A DNA stretch of 6,199 nt from contig JAFMKX010000052.1 of NCBI GenBank assembly GCA_017852615.1, forward strand, positions 1 to 6,199, written 5' to 3'. The stretch is from Pontimonas sp. GTDB taxonomy: Bacteria; Actinomycetota; Actinomycetes; Actinomycetales; Microbacteriaceae. This document shows, piece after piece, positions 1-6,072 of this stretch. The notes under the pieces are model-generated. The model ran no database searches, was not told where the DNA came from, and saw only the letters and a program-made list of their open reading frames with translations. The translations under genes and the position numbers were made by a program. Position 1 is the first letter of the stretch, and every line of letters begins with the position of its first letter.

Positions 1-168
1 CATCAAGAGGTCCGAACAGTGGCGAATGACTCCGCGGGAGAGGATTGGCCTTGGGCAGTGATTCCCAGGCTAGATTTTTATCCCGCCATGAGCGGTGTTT
101 CGCTAGTGATCCGATGCCTTGAGGATGCGCCTTATGCGTGCTTCCTCTTTCGCAAAGGTGTGATTTAG
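1..168 (+). CDS. C-terminal end of an unidentified protein (partial, cut by window start)
   Basis: Frame 1 is open from the first base to a TAG at 166-168, giving 55 codons with no start inside the window that must be used. The end reads as plausible protein, with an aromatic and hydrophobic stretch around WAVIPRLDFYP and a tail ending CFLFRKGVI. I do not recognise the family. The complementary minus-strand frame is also open here, but its translation is rich in Ser, His, Pro and Gly and looks like a shadow. If real, this gene converges on the thiolase, whose stop lies about 42 nt away, with no convincing terminator between them. The call is tentative because 55 codons can stay open by chance. 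Confidence 0.4.
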   Translation, partial: HQEVRTVANDSAGEDWPWAVIPRLDFYPAMSGVSLVIRCLEDAPYACFLFRKGVI

Positions 169-209
169 GGCCGGGTATCCCGCTACGGTGGCTCGTTCCC
201 TCAACCTTG

Positions 210-1379
210 TTAAAGCGCTTCCAGCACGAGGGCGGATCCTTGGCCACCGCCACCACAAATTCCTGCTGCCCCTATGGCTCCGGGGCCTTCGGCCGCCAGT
301 TGGCGCGCCAGGGTTCCGGCAATGCGAACCCCGGAGCTGCCGATGGGGTGGCCTAAGGCAATTGCCCCACCATGGCGGTTGACTAGTGAGCCATCTATGC
401 CCAGGTCCTTCATGGACTGCAGGACAACGGAGGCGAAGGCCTCATTGATCTCCACAGCCACACAGTCCTCGATGGATTTGTCGGTCTTGGCCAGCGCCGC
501 CTGGATAGCCTGGGATGGCTGGGAATGGAGGTGGGTGGTGGGGCCTGCCACGAGTGCATGAGCGAGGATGCGAGCAAGGCCTGGGGATGATCGGCGGGCA
601 TACTCTTCTTCGCTCATCACCACGATGCACGCGGCACCGTCAGAGATGGGGGATGCATTCCCTGCCGTGATTGTGCCCTGGGGGCTAAACGCTGGGCGAA
701 GCGACGCCAGTGTCTCGGGGGAGGTGTCGGGTCTGATTCCTTCGTCGCGTTCGACAACCACACTGTGTTTGCCTGAGGTGACGGTGATGGGAAGTATTTC
801 CCCCTCGAGAAAGGCTGAATTTGCTGACGCGCGGGCATGGGACTCTGCGGCCCACACATCTTGTTCCTCCCGTGCGATAGCGCGTTCGGTATTGCCCTGT
901 TCGGTCGATAGCCCCATAGAGCACGCCTCAAAGGCATCGGTGAGACCGTCTATTTCCACGGAGTCCACCATCTCAATGGCCCCATATTTAGAGCCAATGC
1001 GGGAATTCATCAGAAGGTGCGGGGCCAGTGACATTGATTCCTGGCCCACACACGCCACGATGGAGGCTTCACCACTGGCAATGAGTCGATGAGCGTGGGC
1101 AATCGCCTCCACCCCCGATAAGCACACTGCATTGAGGGTGATGGCCGGCACGTTCAAGGGAATGCCAGCAGAAACAGCCACCTGTCGAGCGGGGTTTTGA
1201 CCCTGACCGGCCTGTAACACCTGGCCCGCCACGACATAGTCGACCTCGTGGGCAGCGATGTCGGCCTCGGCCAGACTGGCCGCCAATACCTGGGAGCCAA
1301 GTTCTGTGGCGCTTACTCCAGAAAGCGCACCCAGGAATCGGCCATAGGGGGTCCTTCGATAGCTCACCACAATGCTCAT
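210..1379 (-). CDS. Acetyl-CoA C-acetyltransferase (thiolase)
   Basis: This is a 389-residue thiolase, the usual length for the degradative/biosynthetic thiolase family. Seen in the sequence: the nucleophilic Cys86 in NAVCLSG, an ESMS..PHLL stretch near 114-123, DGLTDAF at 144-150, GNASPISDGAA at 240-250, NEAFA at 312-316, the HGGAIALGHPIGSSG block with catalytic His344, and the second active-site Cys375 in GICGGGGQG. From family knowledge it condenses two acetyl-CoA or, more likely here, cleaves acetoacetyl-CoA with CoA in the cytoplasm. It is the last gene of the sco operon. Its ATG shares one base with the scoB stop (TGATG), and an AGGAGAG ribosome site (1385-1391) lies 5 nt upstream. The neighbours favour acetoacetyl-CoA as substrate over longer 3-ketoacyl-CoAs or 3-oxoadipyl-CoA, but the sequence alone does not settle chain length. 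The Leu after Cys86 (most thiolases have Gly) is a subgroup variation and not damage. Confidence 0.93.
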   Translation of the reverse strand: MSIVVSYRRTPYGRFLGALSGVSATELGSQVLAASLAEADIAAHEVDYVVAGQVLQAGQGQNPARQVAVSAGIPLNVPAITLNAVCLSGVEAIAHAHRLIASGEASIVACVGQESMSLAPHLLMNSRIGSKYGAIEMVDSVEIDGLTDAFEACSMGLSTEQGNTERAIAREEQDVWAAESHARASANSAFLEGEILPITVTSGKHSVVVERDEGIRPDTSPETLASLRPAFSPQGTITAGNASPISDGAACIVVMSEEEYARRSSPGLARILAHALVAGPTTHLHSQPSQAIQAALAKTDKSIEDCVAVEINEAFASVVLQSMKDLGIDGSLVNRHGGAIALGHPIGSSGVRIAGTLARQLAAEGPGAIGAAGICGGGGQGSALVLEAL

Positions 1380-2047
1380 CAGAGCTCTCCTGCCTCGCGC
1401 AGGGCGGCTTCACAGGATGCTGAGTACCGAAACGGTGCCCCTGTTGATTCTTCGATCTGAGCCAAGGTCACACCCGGGGCGAGGGCATCGAGAACTAAAC
1501 CCGCCTCGTCGATGTCGAAGACTGCTCGATCGGTGATGATGCGGTCCACCACTTTTACACCGGTGAGAGGGAGCGAACACTCCGCCACAATTTTGGGTGA
1601 ACCATCTTTAGCCACGTGGTCGGTTATCACCACAACCCGTGGAGTGCCGGCAACCAAGTCCATCGCACCCCCCATTCCTTTGACCAGCTTTCCGGGAATC
1701 GTCCAGTTAGCTAAGTCGCCCTGCTCGGACACTTCGAGAGCCCCCAGAATGGCCACCTGAACGTGGCCACCGCGGATCATGCCAAACGATGTGGCCGAGT
1801 CAAAGATGCTGGCTCCTGGCATGAGCGTCACTGTTTGTTTCCCAGCATTAATGAGATCGGCGTCTTCTTCGCCTTCCCAGGGAAAGGGGCCCATACCGAG
1901 GATTCCGTTTTCAGATTGCAGGGTGACGTGTACTCCCTCGGGAAGGTGGTTGGCCACCAAGGTGGGAATGCCAATACCCAGATTGACGTAGTGCCCATCA
2001 GAAAGTTCCGCAGCCGCAATAGCGGCCATCTCATCGCGTGTCCACAT
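1379..2047 (-). CDS. scoB: Succinyl-CoA:3-ketoacid CoA-transferase, subunit B
   Basis: This 222-residue protein is the beta subunit of a class I CoA-transferase. The N-terminus, MWTRDEMAA with NLGIGIPTLVA shortly after, is typical of ScoB. The family signature LQSENGILG contains Glu46, the residue that forms the glutamyl-CoA thioester in this enzyme class. With ScoA it moves CoA from succinyl-CoA to acetoacetate, giving acetoacetyl-CoA and succinate in the cytoplasm. It starts 2 nt after the scoA stop (TAACCATG), with a GAAGGGG ribosome site inside the end of scoA (2058-2064), so the two subunits are probably translationally coupled. Its TGA overlaps the thiolase ATG by one base. A 3-oxoadipate CoA-transferase (PcaJ) is the main alternative. 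The partner subunit resembles ScoA more than PcaI, which is why I prefer SCOT. Confidence 0.93.
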   Translation of the reverse strand: MWTRDEMAAIAAAELSDGHYVNLGIGIPTLVANHLPEGVHVTLQSENGILGMGPFPWEGEEDADLINAGKQTVTLMPGASIFDSATSFGMIRGGHVQVAILGALEVSEQGDLANWTIPGKLVKGMGGAMDLVAGTPRVVVITDHVAKDGSPKIVAECSLPLTGVKVVDRIITDRAVFDIDEAGLVLDALAPGVTLAQIEESTGAPFRYSASCEAALREAGEL

Positions 2048-2049
2048 GG

Positions 2050-2754
2050 TTAGGCTGCCCCTTCTCGGGTGGTGCGCTGTTCAATATGTTTCACCGGGTC
2101 GTCTACGGCCACGACTTTTTGCACAAAGACACCCGGTGTCATGATCGAATCTGGTTCCAAGTAGTCCTCGACGATGGTTTCTGCTTCTGCGATGGTCATA
2201 TGGCTTGCCATGGCCACTAAGGGATTGAAGTTGCGGGCGGTGAGCCGATAGAGCAGGTTGCCCTCGCGGTCGGCTTTCCAGGCACGAACGAGAGAAATGT
2301 CGGCGACAATCCCGTGTTCTAGCAGGCAGGGTTTCCCATTAAAAACTTTGATTTCCTTGCCTTCCCCCACGGGTGTTCCCACCCCGGTGGGGGTGTAAAA
2401 AGCGGGGATTCCCGCGCCTCCGGCCCGTAACCGTTCAGCCAGAGTGCCCTGGGGGACAAATTCGACATCCAGTGATCCATCGAGGAACGCTTGGGCAAAA
2501 TATTTGTTCTCGCCCACATAGGAAGACAACACTTTCTTGACTTGGTTGTTTTCTAATATCAAGCCAAGCCCTTTGCCATCAACGCCCATGTTGTTGGAGA
2601 CAATCGTGAGATCCGAGGCACCGGTGTCGCGCAGCGCGGCGATGAGGTTGGTCGGGATTCCCGAGAGACCAAACCCTCCCACGGCGATGGTCATACCATC
2701 GCGCACTTCGTTGGACAGTGCCTCGAGCGCGCTGGAGACAACTTTTGTTCTCAT
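2050..2754 (-). CDS. scoA: Succinyl-CoA:3-ketoacid CoA-transferase, subunit A
   Basis: This 234-residue protein is the alpha subunit of a class I CoA-transferase. It carries the subunit-A signature DGMTIAVGGFGLSGIP at about 19-34, followed by LTIVSNNMGVDGKGLG, SYVGENK, VPQGTLAERLRAGGAGIPAFYT, and the ARNFNP.VAMA block. The SYVGENK and GVDGKGLG segments and the tail IEQRT match ScoA of the SCOT type; PcaI proteins have NNAGNG at the corresponding position. It is the first gene of the operon. The ATG at 2754 is supported by a GGAAGGA ribosome site (within 2759-2766) about 5 nt upstream. Its leader lies in the divergent intergenic region with a CRP-like palindrome about 77 nt upstream. The likely role is acetoacetate use for carbon and energy. 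No 3-hydroxybutyrate dehydrogenase or acetoacetate transporter is visible in the window. Confidence 0.94.
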   Translation of the reverse strand: MRTKVVSSALEALSNEVRDGMTIAVGGFGLSGIPTNLIAALRDTGASDLTIVSNNMGVDGKGLGLILENNQVKKVLSSYVGENKYFAQAFLDGSLDVEFVPQGTLAERLRAGGAGIPAFYTPTGVGTPVGEGKEIKVFNGKPCLLEHGIVADISLVRAWKADREGNLLYRLTARNFNPLVAMASHMTIAEAETIVEDYLEPDSIMTPGVFVQKVVAVDDPVKHIEQRTTREGAA

Positions 2755-2830
2755 CTGGTTCCTTCCGGTGGGACGTCCCTGTCCGCCTAGATAGTGCTGA
2801 GGATAGTCAACGAGCGCTCTTATCGCATCC

Positions 2831-2846
2831 TGTGAAGCCTTTCACG
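2831..2846. promoter_or_regulatory. CRP/GlxR-like binding site upstream of scoA
   Basis: The sequence TGTGA-N6-TCACG matches 9 of the 10 defined bases of the CRP-family consensus TGTGA-N6-TCACA, which is also the pattern of the actinobacterial regulator GlxR. Its centre is about 84 nt upstream of the scoA ATG. A perfect 5+1+5 inverted repeat (CACGA-A-TCGTG, 2843-2853) overlaps its right arm and may be a separate operator. Control of a carbon-use operon by a cAMP-type regulator would make sense. The site is predicted from sequence only, and whether it activates or represses depends on which -10 element is used. Confidence 0.45.
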
Positions 2847-2907
2847 AATCGTGCAAATTTCTGCCACGCGATGAGGGCTGCAGTCGACCTTGGTGTGTCA
2901 CTTGAAT

Positions 2908-2958
2908 GGCCTGGCCGCCCCGAGGCAGGGAACATCCCACCTCGGTCTGGGCTAGGCC
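2908..2958 (-). terminator. Large imperfect hairpin, possible terminator without U-tract
   Basis: Three nested stems can be drawn. The outer one is GGCCT (2908-2912) with AGGCC (2954-2958), the middle one CCGAGG (2920-2925) with CCTCGG (2940-2945), and the inner one GGGA (2928-2931) with TCCC (2935-2938) around an ACA loop. No T-run follows on either strand, but actinobacterial terminators often lack one. On the minus strand it begins at the stop codon of the PIN-domain remnant, so it could be the old terminator of that gene and would insulate the scoA promoter. A regulatory or structural role is equally possible. Confidence 0.4.
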
Positions 2959-3065
2959 GGTGAAAAAGCCTTGATCCCTGTGCGCGCGGCGGCGGCGCCT
3001 AGTCGTTGGTCATAGGTGAGCATGCCGACTAGTTCTGGCGTGAGCAACGGAGTATGCGCCAGCGG
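2952..3065 (-). pseudogene. C-terminal remnant of a PIN-domain (VapC-type) toxin
   Basis: Read on the minus strand, the frame ending in a TAG at 2952-2954 gives the tail ELVGMLTYDQRLGAAAAR and then TGIKAFSPA. This is the characteristic C-terminal end of PIN-domain toxins of VapC type: a short strand ending in T-Y-D with a conserved acidic residue, an R-L-containing helix rich in Ala, then a last strand and S-P before the stop. The similarity extends back to about L-A at 3057-3062. Further upstream the frame stays open but no longer resembles a PIN domain and runs into the iolG operator and antisense iolG. The other acidic active-site residues, the N-terminus and any antitoxin gene are missing, so this is a broken fragment. 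The identification rests on pattern recognition over about 38 residues. Confidence 0.6.
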
Positions 3066-3079
3066 TGGAGAGCCGTAGT

Positions 3080-3095
3080 ATTTGTCAAGACAAAT
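3080..3095. promoter_or_regulatory. Inverted-repeat operator upstream of iolG (IolR-like site)
   Basis: A perfect 7+2+7 inverted repeat, ATTTGTC-AA-GACAAAT, lies 23 nt before the iolG ATG. Its 14-base core differs at one position from the repeat before iolC, which supports recognition by one regulator. Read on the minus strand, the centre TGTCTTGACA fits KGWCHTRACA, the motif I recall for the GntR-type inositol repressor IolR of Corynebacterium glutamicum. A possible -10, TAGTAT (3076-3081), overlaps the left edge, so a bound protein would block the promoter and transcription start. No iolR gene is in the window. Confidence 0.65.
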
Positions 3096-3118
3096 TATTC
3101 GTCGAAGGAGACGTCGTG

Positions 3119-4120
3119 ATGGACACAGTACGGGTAGGACTCATTGGCGCGGGCCGTATCGGCCAGGTTCACGCCCGAAGCGTGGCGTCACACCCCGACA
3201 CCCAGCTGGTGTCTATTGCAGATGTTTTTCTCGACGGTGCTCAAGCACTGGCCCGCGAGCACGGGGTCGAGGCGACGGCGAACCCAGACGAACTTTTTGA
3301 TTCCAACACCATCGATGCCCTGATCATTGCCTCGCCCACAGCGACCCATGTGGATCTCATTGAACAAGCGGTTGATGCCGGTATCCCAGCGCTGTGTGAA
3401 AAGCCCATTGATCTGGATATCGCCCGGGTCGACGCGATTCGAGAAAAAGTAGCAGCAAGCTCCACTCCGATCGCTATTGGTTTCAACCGTCGCTTTGATC
3501 CTCACTTCGCCAACCTGCATCGGCGGGTGCAATCCGGTGACGTGGGTTCCCTCGAACAGCTGGTGATTATCAGCCGCGACCCCGCGCCAGCACCTTTGGA
3601 CTATTTGGCTGTTTCTGGCGGAATTTTGCGTGATCAAACGATTCATGACTTTGATATGGCCCGATTTTTTGTGGGCAACATCGTCTCTGTCACCGCTCAA
3701 GGTTTCAATCAATTCAGCGAAGAAATCAAGGGCATTGGCGATTACGACGCCGTGACGGTCACGCTTCGAGGGGAGAACGAGGAATCGGTCACCATTATCA
3801 ATTCCCGCCACGCTGCTTACGGCTTTGACCAACGTCTCGAGGCTTTCGGCAATCAAGGGATGCTCCGAGTAGAAAACGTGACAGACACCCTGGTGCGCCA
3901 CTTCAATTCCTCAGGTGTTGAGGCCCTCGAGCCGTACCAGAACTTCTTCCTCCAGCGCTATATGGATTCCTATCGTGTGGAGCTGGGAGAGTTTGTCACC
4001 AAGATTCGCACCGGTGATTCCACGAGCCCGACGTTCGAAGACGGTCGGGCTGCGTTGGTGGTCGCGAACGCGGCGACACAGTCCGCTCAGACCGGTGCGA
4101 CGGTGAGTATTTCTTCCTAG
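3119..4120 (+). CDS. iolG: Inositol 2-dehydrogenase (myo-inositol dehydrogenase)
   Basis: This 333-residue protein belongs to the Gfo/Idh/MocA family and oxidises myo-inositol to scyllo-inosose (2-keto-myo-inositol) with NAD+. The N-terminal Rossmann fold shows VGLIGAGRIG (about 6-15) and an Asp at 35 ending the second strand, as expected for NAD over NADP. The family motif EKP (94-96) places Lys95, and GGILRDQTIHDFDMARF supplies Asp172 and His176; these correspond to the Lys-Asp-His catalytic set of Bacillus IolG. I place the start at the ATG at 3119 because GAAGGAG (3104-3110) sits 8 nt before it. The longer in-frame ATG at 3065 would translate through the operator and has no such site. It opens the inositol cluster. 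A scyllo-inositol-specific paralogue is possible, since such clusters often carry several dehydrogenases, but the RDQTIHDFDMARF block favours the myo-inositol 2-dehydrogenase group. Confidence 0.9.
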   Translation: MDTVRVGLIGAGRIGQVHARSVASHPDTQLVSIADVFLDGAQALAREHGVEATANPDELFDSNTIDALIIASPTATHVDLIEQAVDAGIPALCEKPIDLDIARVDAIREKVAASSTPIAIGFNRRFDPHFANLHRRVQSGDVGSLEQLVIISRDPAPAPLDYLAVSGGILRDQTIHDFDMARFFVGNIVSVTAQGFNQFSEEIKGIGDYDAVTVTLRGENEESVTIINSRHAAYGFDQRLEAFGNQGMLRVENVTDTLVRHFNSSGVEALEPYQNFFLQRYMDSYRVELGEFVTKIRTGDSTSPTFEDGRAALVVANAATQSAQTGATVSISS

Positions 4121-4144
4121 TATTTTCCGCTCAGGGGTAGAAAA

Positions 4145-4162
4145 ACTTTGTAAAGACAAAGT
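4145..4162. promoter_or_regulatory. Second inverted-repeat operator, upstream of iolC (IolR-like site)
   Basis: A perfect 7+4+7 inverted repeat, ACTTTGT-AAAG-ACAAAGT, lies in the 87-nt gap between iolG and iolC. Its core (4147-4160) matches the core of the iolG operator at 13 of 14 bases. It is followed at once by a possible -10, TATGCT (4162-4167), so iolC may have its own promoter repressed by the same regulator. The minus-strand centre TGTCTTTACA differs from the recalled IolR motif at one base. Confidence 0.6.
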
Positions 4163-4207
4163 ATGCTGTAGGCATTCATCCACAACCTCTGTGAGCGCTA
4201 CTTTTCT

Positions 4208-5173
4208 ATGAATTCTGCAGCTTCTTCCCACCACTACGACCTGGTCACTATGGGTCGAGTCGGTGTTGACCTCTACCCATTGCAAACCGGTGTGGGGCTC
4301 GAGGACGTCACGAGTTTTGGCAAGTTTTTAGGCGGAAGTCCCACCAACGTTGCCGTAGCGGGCGCCCGCTACGGGCTTTCCACTGCGGTCATCACCCGCA
4401 CGGGCCATGACCCTCTGGGTCGCTTTATTTCCCAGGAGCTCACCCGCCTCGGTGTCGATGCGCGGTTTGTTACCCAGGTTGACGGAATTAACACGCCCAT
4501 CGTCTTGTGTGAAATTTTTCCCCCTGATGATTTCCCGCTGTATTTCTACCGGGAGCCCGTAGCGCCAGATCTGCTGCTGAGCGAAGAACAGCTTGATGCC
4601 GAGGCCATTACCGGAGCCAAGGTGTTCTGGTTGACCACAACGGGGCTTTCCCGCGAACCAAGCCGATCTGCCCACTTTTCTGCCTTAGCGATGAGGGCTC
4701 GAGCACCTCACACGATTCTGGATCTTGACTACCGAGCACAATTATGGGCTAGCCCAGAAGAAGCACACGAGAACATCACTGTGGCTTTAGAGCAGTGCAC
4801 CATTGCTATTGGTAACAAGGAAGAGTGCGCAGTGGCTGTGGGGGAAACAGAACCCATGCGAGCAGCTGATGCCTTGTTGGAGCGCGGTCTCGAGATCGCG
4901 GTGGTGAAGCAGGGCCCTAAAGGTGTGTTGGCTAAGACTGCGTCGGAGACCATTGAAATGGCACCATTCCCCGTGGACGTGGTCAATGGCCTGGGTGCCG
5001 GCGATGCTTTTGGTGGCGCCTTCGTCTATGCGCTCTTACAGGGCTGGGATCTCAGCAAAGTTTTGCGCTACGCCAATATGGCCGGGTCGATCGTTGCGGG
5101 CCGCCTCGAATGCGCGACGGCGATGCCCACCCTCACAGAATTAGAAGATGCCTTGGAAGGGGTTAGTTCATGA
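4208..5173 (+). CDS. iolC: 5-dehydro-2-deoxygluconokinase
   Basis: This 321-residue PfkB-family (ribokinase-like) sugar kinase phosphorylates 5-dehydro-2-deoxy-D-gluconate (DKG) with ATP to DKG-6-phosphate in myo-inositol breakdown. Seen in the sequence: GRVGVDLYP near the N-terminus with the sugar-binding Asp21, the GGSPTNVAVAGARYG glycine-rich region (about 42-56), and the C-terminal PfkB signature VVNGLGAGDAFGGA with the catalytic base Asp266. The ending GRLECATAMPT is characteristic of IolC within the family. The ATG at 4208 is the only credible start, because the frame is closed by a TAG at 4169 and the next ATG (4250) would cut into the first strand. The ribosome site is weak: only GTGAG (4191-4195), 12 nt away. 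The stop overlaps the next gene's ATG (ATGA). Unlike the IolC of many Gram-negatives, it has no C-terminal DUF2090 aldolase domain; a separate gene follows instead. Confidence 0.9.
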   Translation: MNSAASSHHYDLVTMGRVGVDLYPLQTGVGLEDVTSFGKFLGGSPTNVAVAGARYGLSTAVITRTGHDPLGRFISQELTRLGVDARFVTQVDGINTPIVLCEIFPPDDFPLYFYREPVAPDLLLSEEQLDAEAITGAKVFWLTTTGLSREPSRSAHFSALAMRARAPHTILDLDYRAQLWASPEEAHENITVALEQCTIAIGNKEECAVAVGETEPMRAADALLERGLEIAVVKQGPKGVLAKTASETIEMAPFPVDVVNGLGAGDAFGGAFVYALLQGWDLSKVLRYANMAGSIVAGRLECATAMPTLTELEDALEGVSS

Positions 5174-6048
5174 CTGAGATAGATTTCGCTGCGCTGAGAG
5201 CGACCCGCGCTGAGAAGCCACACCTCATTGCTGAAGCTTTTGCCAAGCGAGCCAGGAGGCCGGTAATCCAGGGCGATGGGCGTCTCATGATTATTGCCGC
5301 TGATCACCCCGCGCGCGGTGCTCTGGGGGCGGGAAAGAACCTCTCCGCCATGGCGCATCGGGAAGAACTTCTTGAGCGCTTGGTGCGTGCTCTGGCGCGT
5401 CCTGGCGTAGACGGTGTCCTGACCACCCCCGACATCATGGATGATTTGGCTCTCTTAGGGGCGCTGGAGAACAAGGTCTTGGTTGGCTCCATGAACCGCG
5501 GAGGTTTGGCAGGGGCGAGCTTTGAAATGGACGACCGATTTGGCGCCTATGACATTGACGGCATTGTTCGCAGCGGAATTGACTTTGCCAAGACCCTGAC
5601 CCGGGTCAATCTGTCTGACCCCGGTACGGCACACACACTCGAAGCCACCGCCCATGCGGTTAATCAGGCTGCGCAAGCACAGGTGCCCATCATGCTCGAG
5701 CCATTCCTCACCGAATCTCACGAGGGCGGTTTCCGCAATATTTTGACCCCGGAAGCGTCGATTCTGTCGATGTCGATTGCTGCCGGCCTGGGCAATTCCA
5801 GTGCCTATACCTGGATGAAGATTCCGGTAGTAGAGGACATGGAACGCGTTATGGAGTCCACCACATTGCCCACCTTGTTACTGGGTGGGGACCATAAGGG
5901 TGACCTGCAAGAATTGATCGATTCATGGGCGCCTGCTTTGGGCCTTCCCGGTGTCCGGGGGCTTGTTGTTGGTCGTTCCTTGCTCTATCCCAAGGGCGCA
6001 GAGCTTGAAGACGGTATTGATTCAGCAGTACAACTAGTCCACGGTTAA
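5170..6048 (+). CDS. Cgl0159-family (beta/alpha)8 barrel protein, probable DKG-6-phosphate aldolase
   Basis: This 292-residue protein resembles the Cgl0159 family found in actinobacterial inositol clusters, described as a (beta/alpha)8 fold. Motifs in barrel order are IIAADHPARG (41-50), DGVLTTPDIMDDL (81-93), GSMNRGG (106-112), DDRFGAYD (121-128), KTLTRVN (141-147), MLEPFL (175-180), YTWMKIPVV (213-221), LLGGDHKGD (237-245) and GLVVGRSLLYP (264-274). The last looks like the phosphate-binding end of class I aldolase barrels, and Lys141 or Lys217 could be a Schiff-base lysine. No IolJ-type aldolase is seen in the window, and in many Gram-negatives IolC is fused to an aldolase barrel, so I infer that this is the enzyme splitting DKG-6-phosphate into dihydroxyacetone phosphate and malonate semialdehyde. 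The start overlaps the iolC stop by 4 nt with GGAAGGGG (5155-5162) 7 nt upstream, indicating coupled translation. The family call is fairly firm; the reaction is inference. Confidence 0.8.
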   Translation: MTEIDFAALRATRAEKPHLIAEAFAKRARRPVIQGDGRLMIIAADHPARGALGAGKNLSAMAHREELLERLVRALARPGVDGVLTTPDIMDDLALLGALENKVLVGSMNRGGLAGASFEMDDRFGAYDIDGIVRSGIDFAKTLTRVNLSDPGTAHTLEATAHAVNQAAQAQVPIMLEPFLTESHEGGFRNILTPEASILSMSIAAGLGNSSAYTWMKIPVVEDMERVMESTTLPTLLLGGDHKGDLQELIDSWAPALGLPGVRGLVVGRSLLYPKGAELEDGIDSAVQLVHG

Positions 6049-6072
6049 TCCCACGGCATACCAGGAGAAAAA

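Larger units (their letters stand above)
2755..3118. other. Divergent intergenic region between scoA and iolG
   Basis: These 364 bases hold no intact gene. From left to right they contain the scoA leader (2755 to about 2830), a CRP/GlxR-like palindrome overlapping a second inverted repeat (2831-2853), about 50 bases in which I see nothing, a large imperfect hairpin (2908-2958), a minus-strand remnant of a PIN-domain toxin (2952-3065), and the iolG operator and ribosome site (3080-3110). Possible minus-strand -10 elements for scoA are TATCTA (2788-2793), TATCCT (2800-2805), and GATAAG with an extended TGC (2819-2824). None has a convincing -35, so I do not choose one. Confidence 0.7.

Noticed and set aside
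169..209. Possible bidirectional terminator between the left-edge frame and the thiolase
   Set aside because: Only a 4-bp CGGG/CCCG stem with a 3-nt loop is present and no T-run follows on either strand, so it is too weak to call.
568..1092. 174-codon plus-strand open frame inside the thiolase gene
   Set aside because: It is antisense to a thiolase with all active-site motifs intact. Its Ser- and Arg-rich translation is typical of a shadow.
2050..2754. 3-oxoadipate CoA-transferase (PcaIJ) with a PcaF thiolase
   Set aside because: The SNNMGVDGKGLG and SYVGENK segments match ScoA. PcaI has NNAGNG and a different following region, and no other pca genes are nearby.
2718..2963. 81-codon plus-strand open frame across the scoA start and intergenic region
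   Set aside because: It overlaps scoA antisense, has no ribosome site, crosses the CRP-like site and hairpin, and has no recognisable features.
2985..2998. GC-rich GGC triplet run as a microsatellite
   Set aside because: It is only a few units long and is explained by the four-Ala stretch of the PIN-domain remnant.
3065..3118. Upstream ATG giving an 18-residue longer IolG
   Set aside because: The extension runs through the perfect inverted repeat, has no ribosome site, and adds residues absent from the family. The ATG at 3119 has GAAGGAG at ideal spacing and starts directly at the Rossmann fold.
3188..3901. 237-codon open frame on the minus strand inside iolG
   Set aside because: It lies wholly antisense to iolG, which has full catalytic motifs. 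Its translation matches no family I know, so it is a shadow frame.
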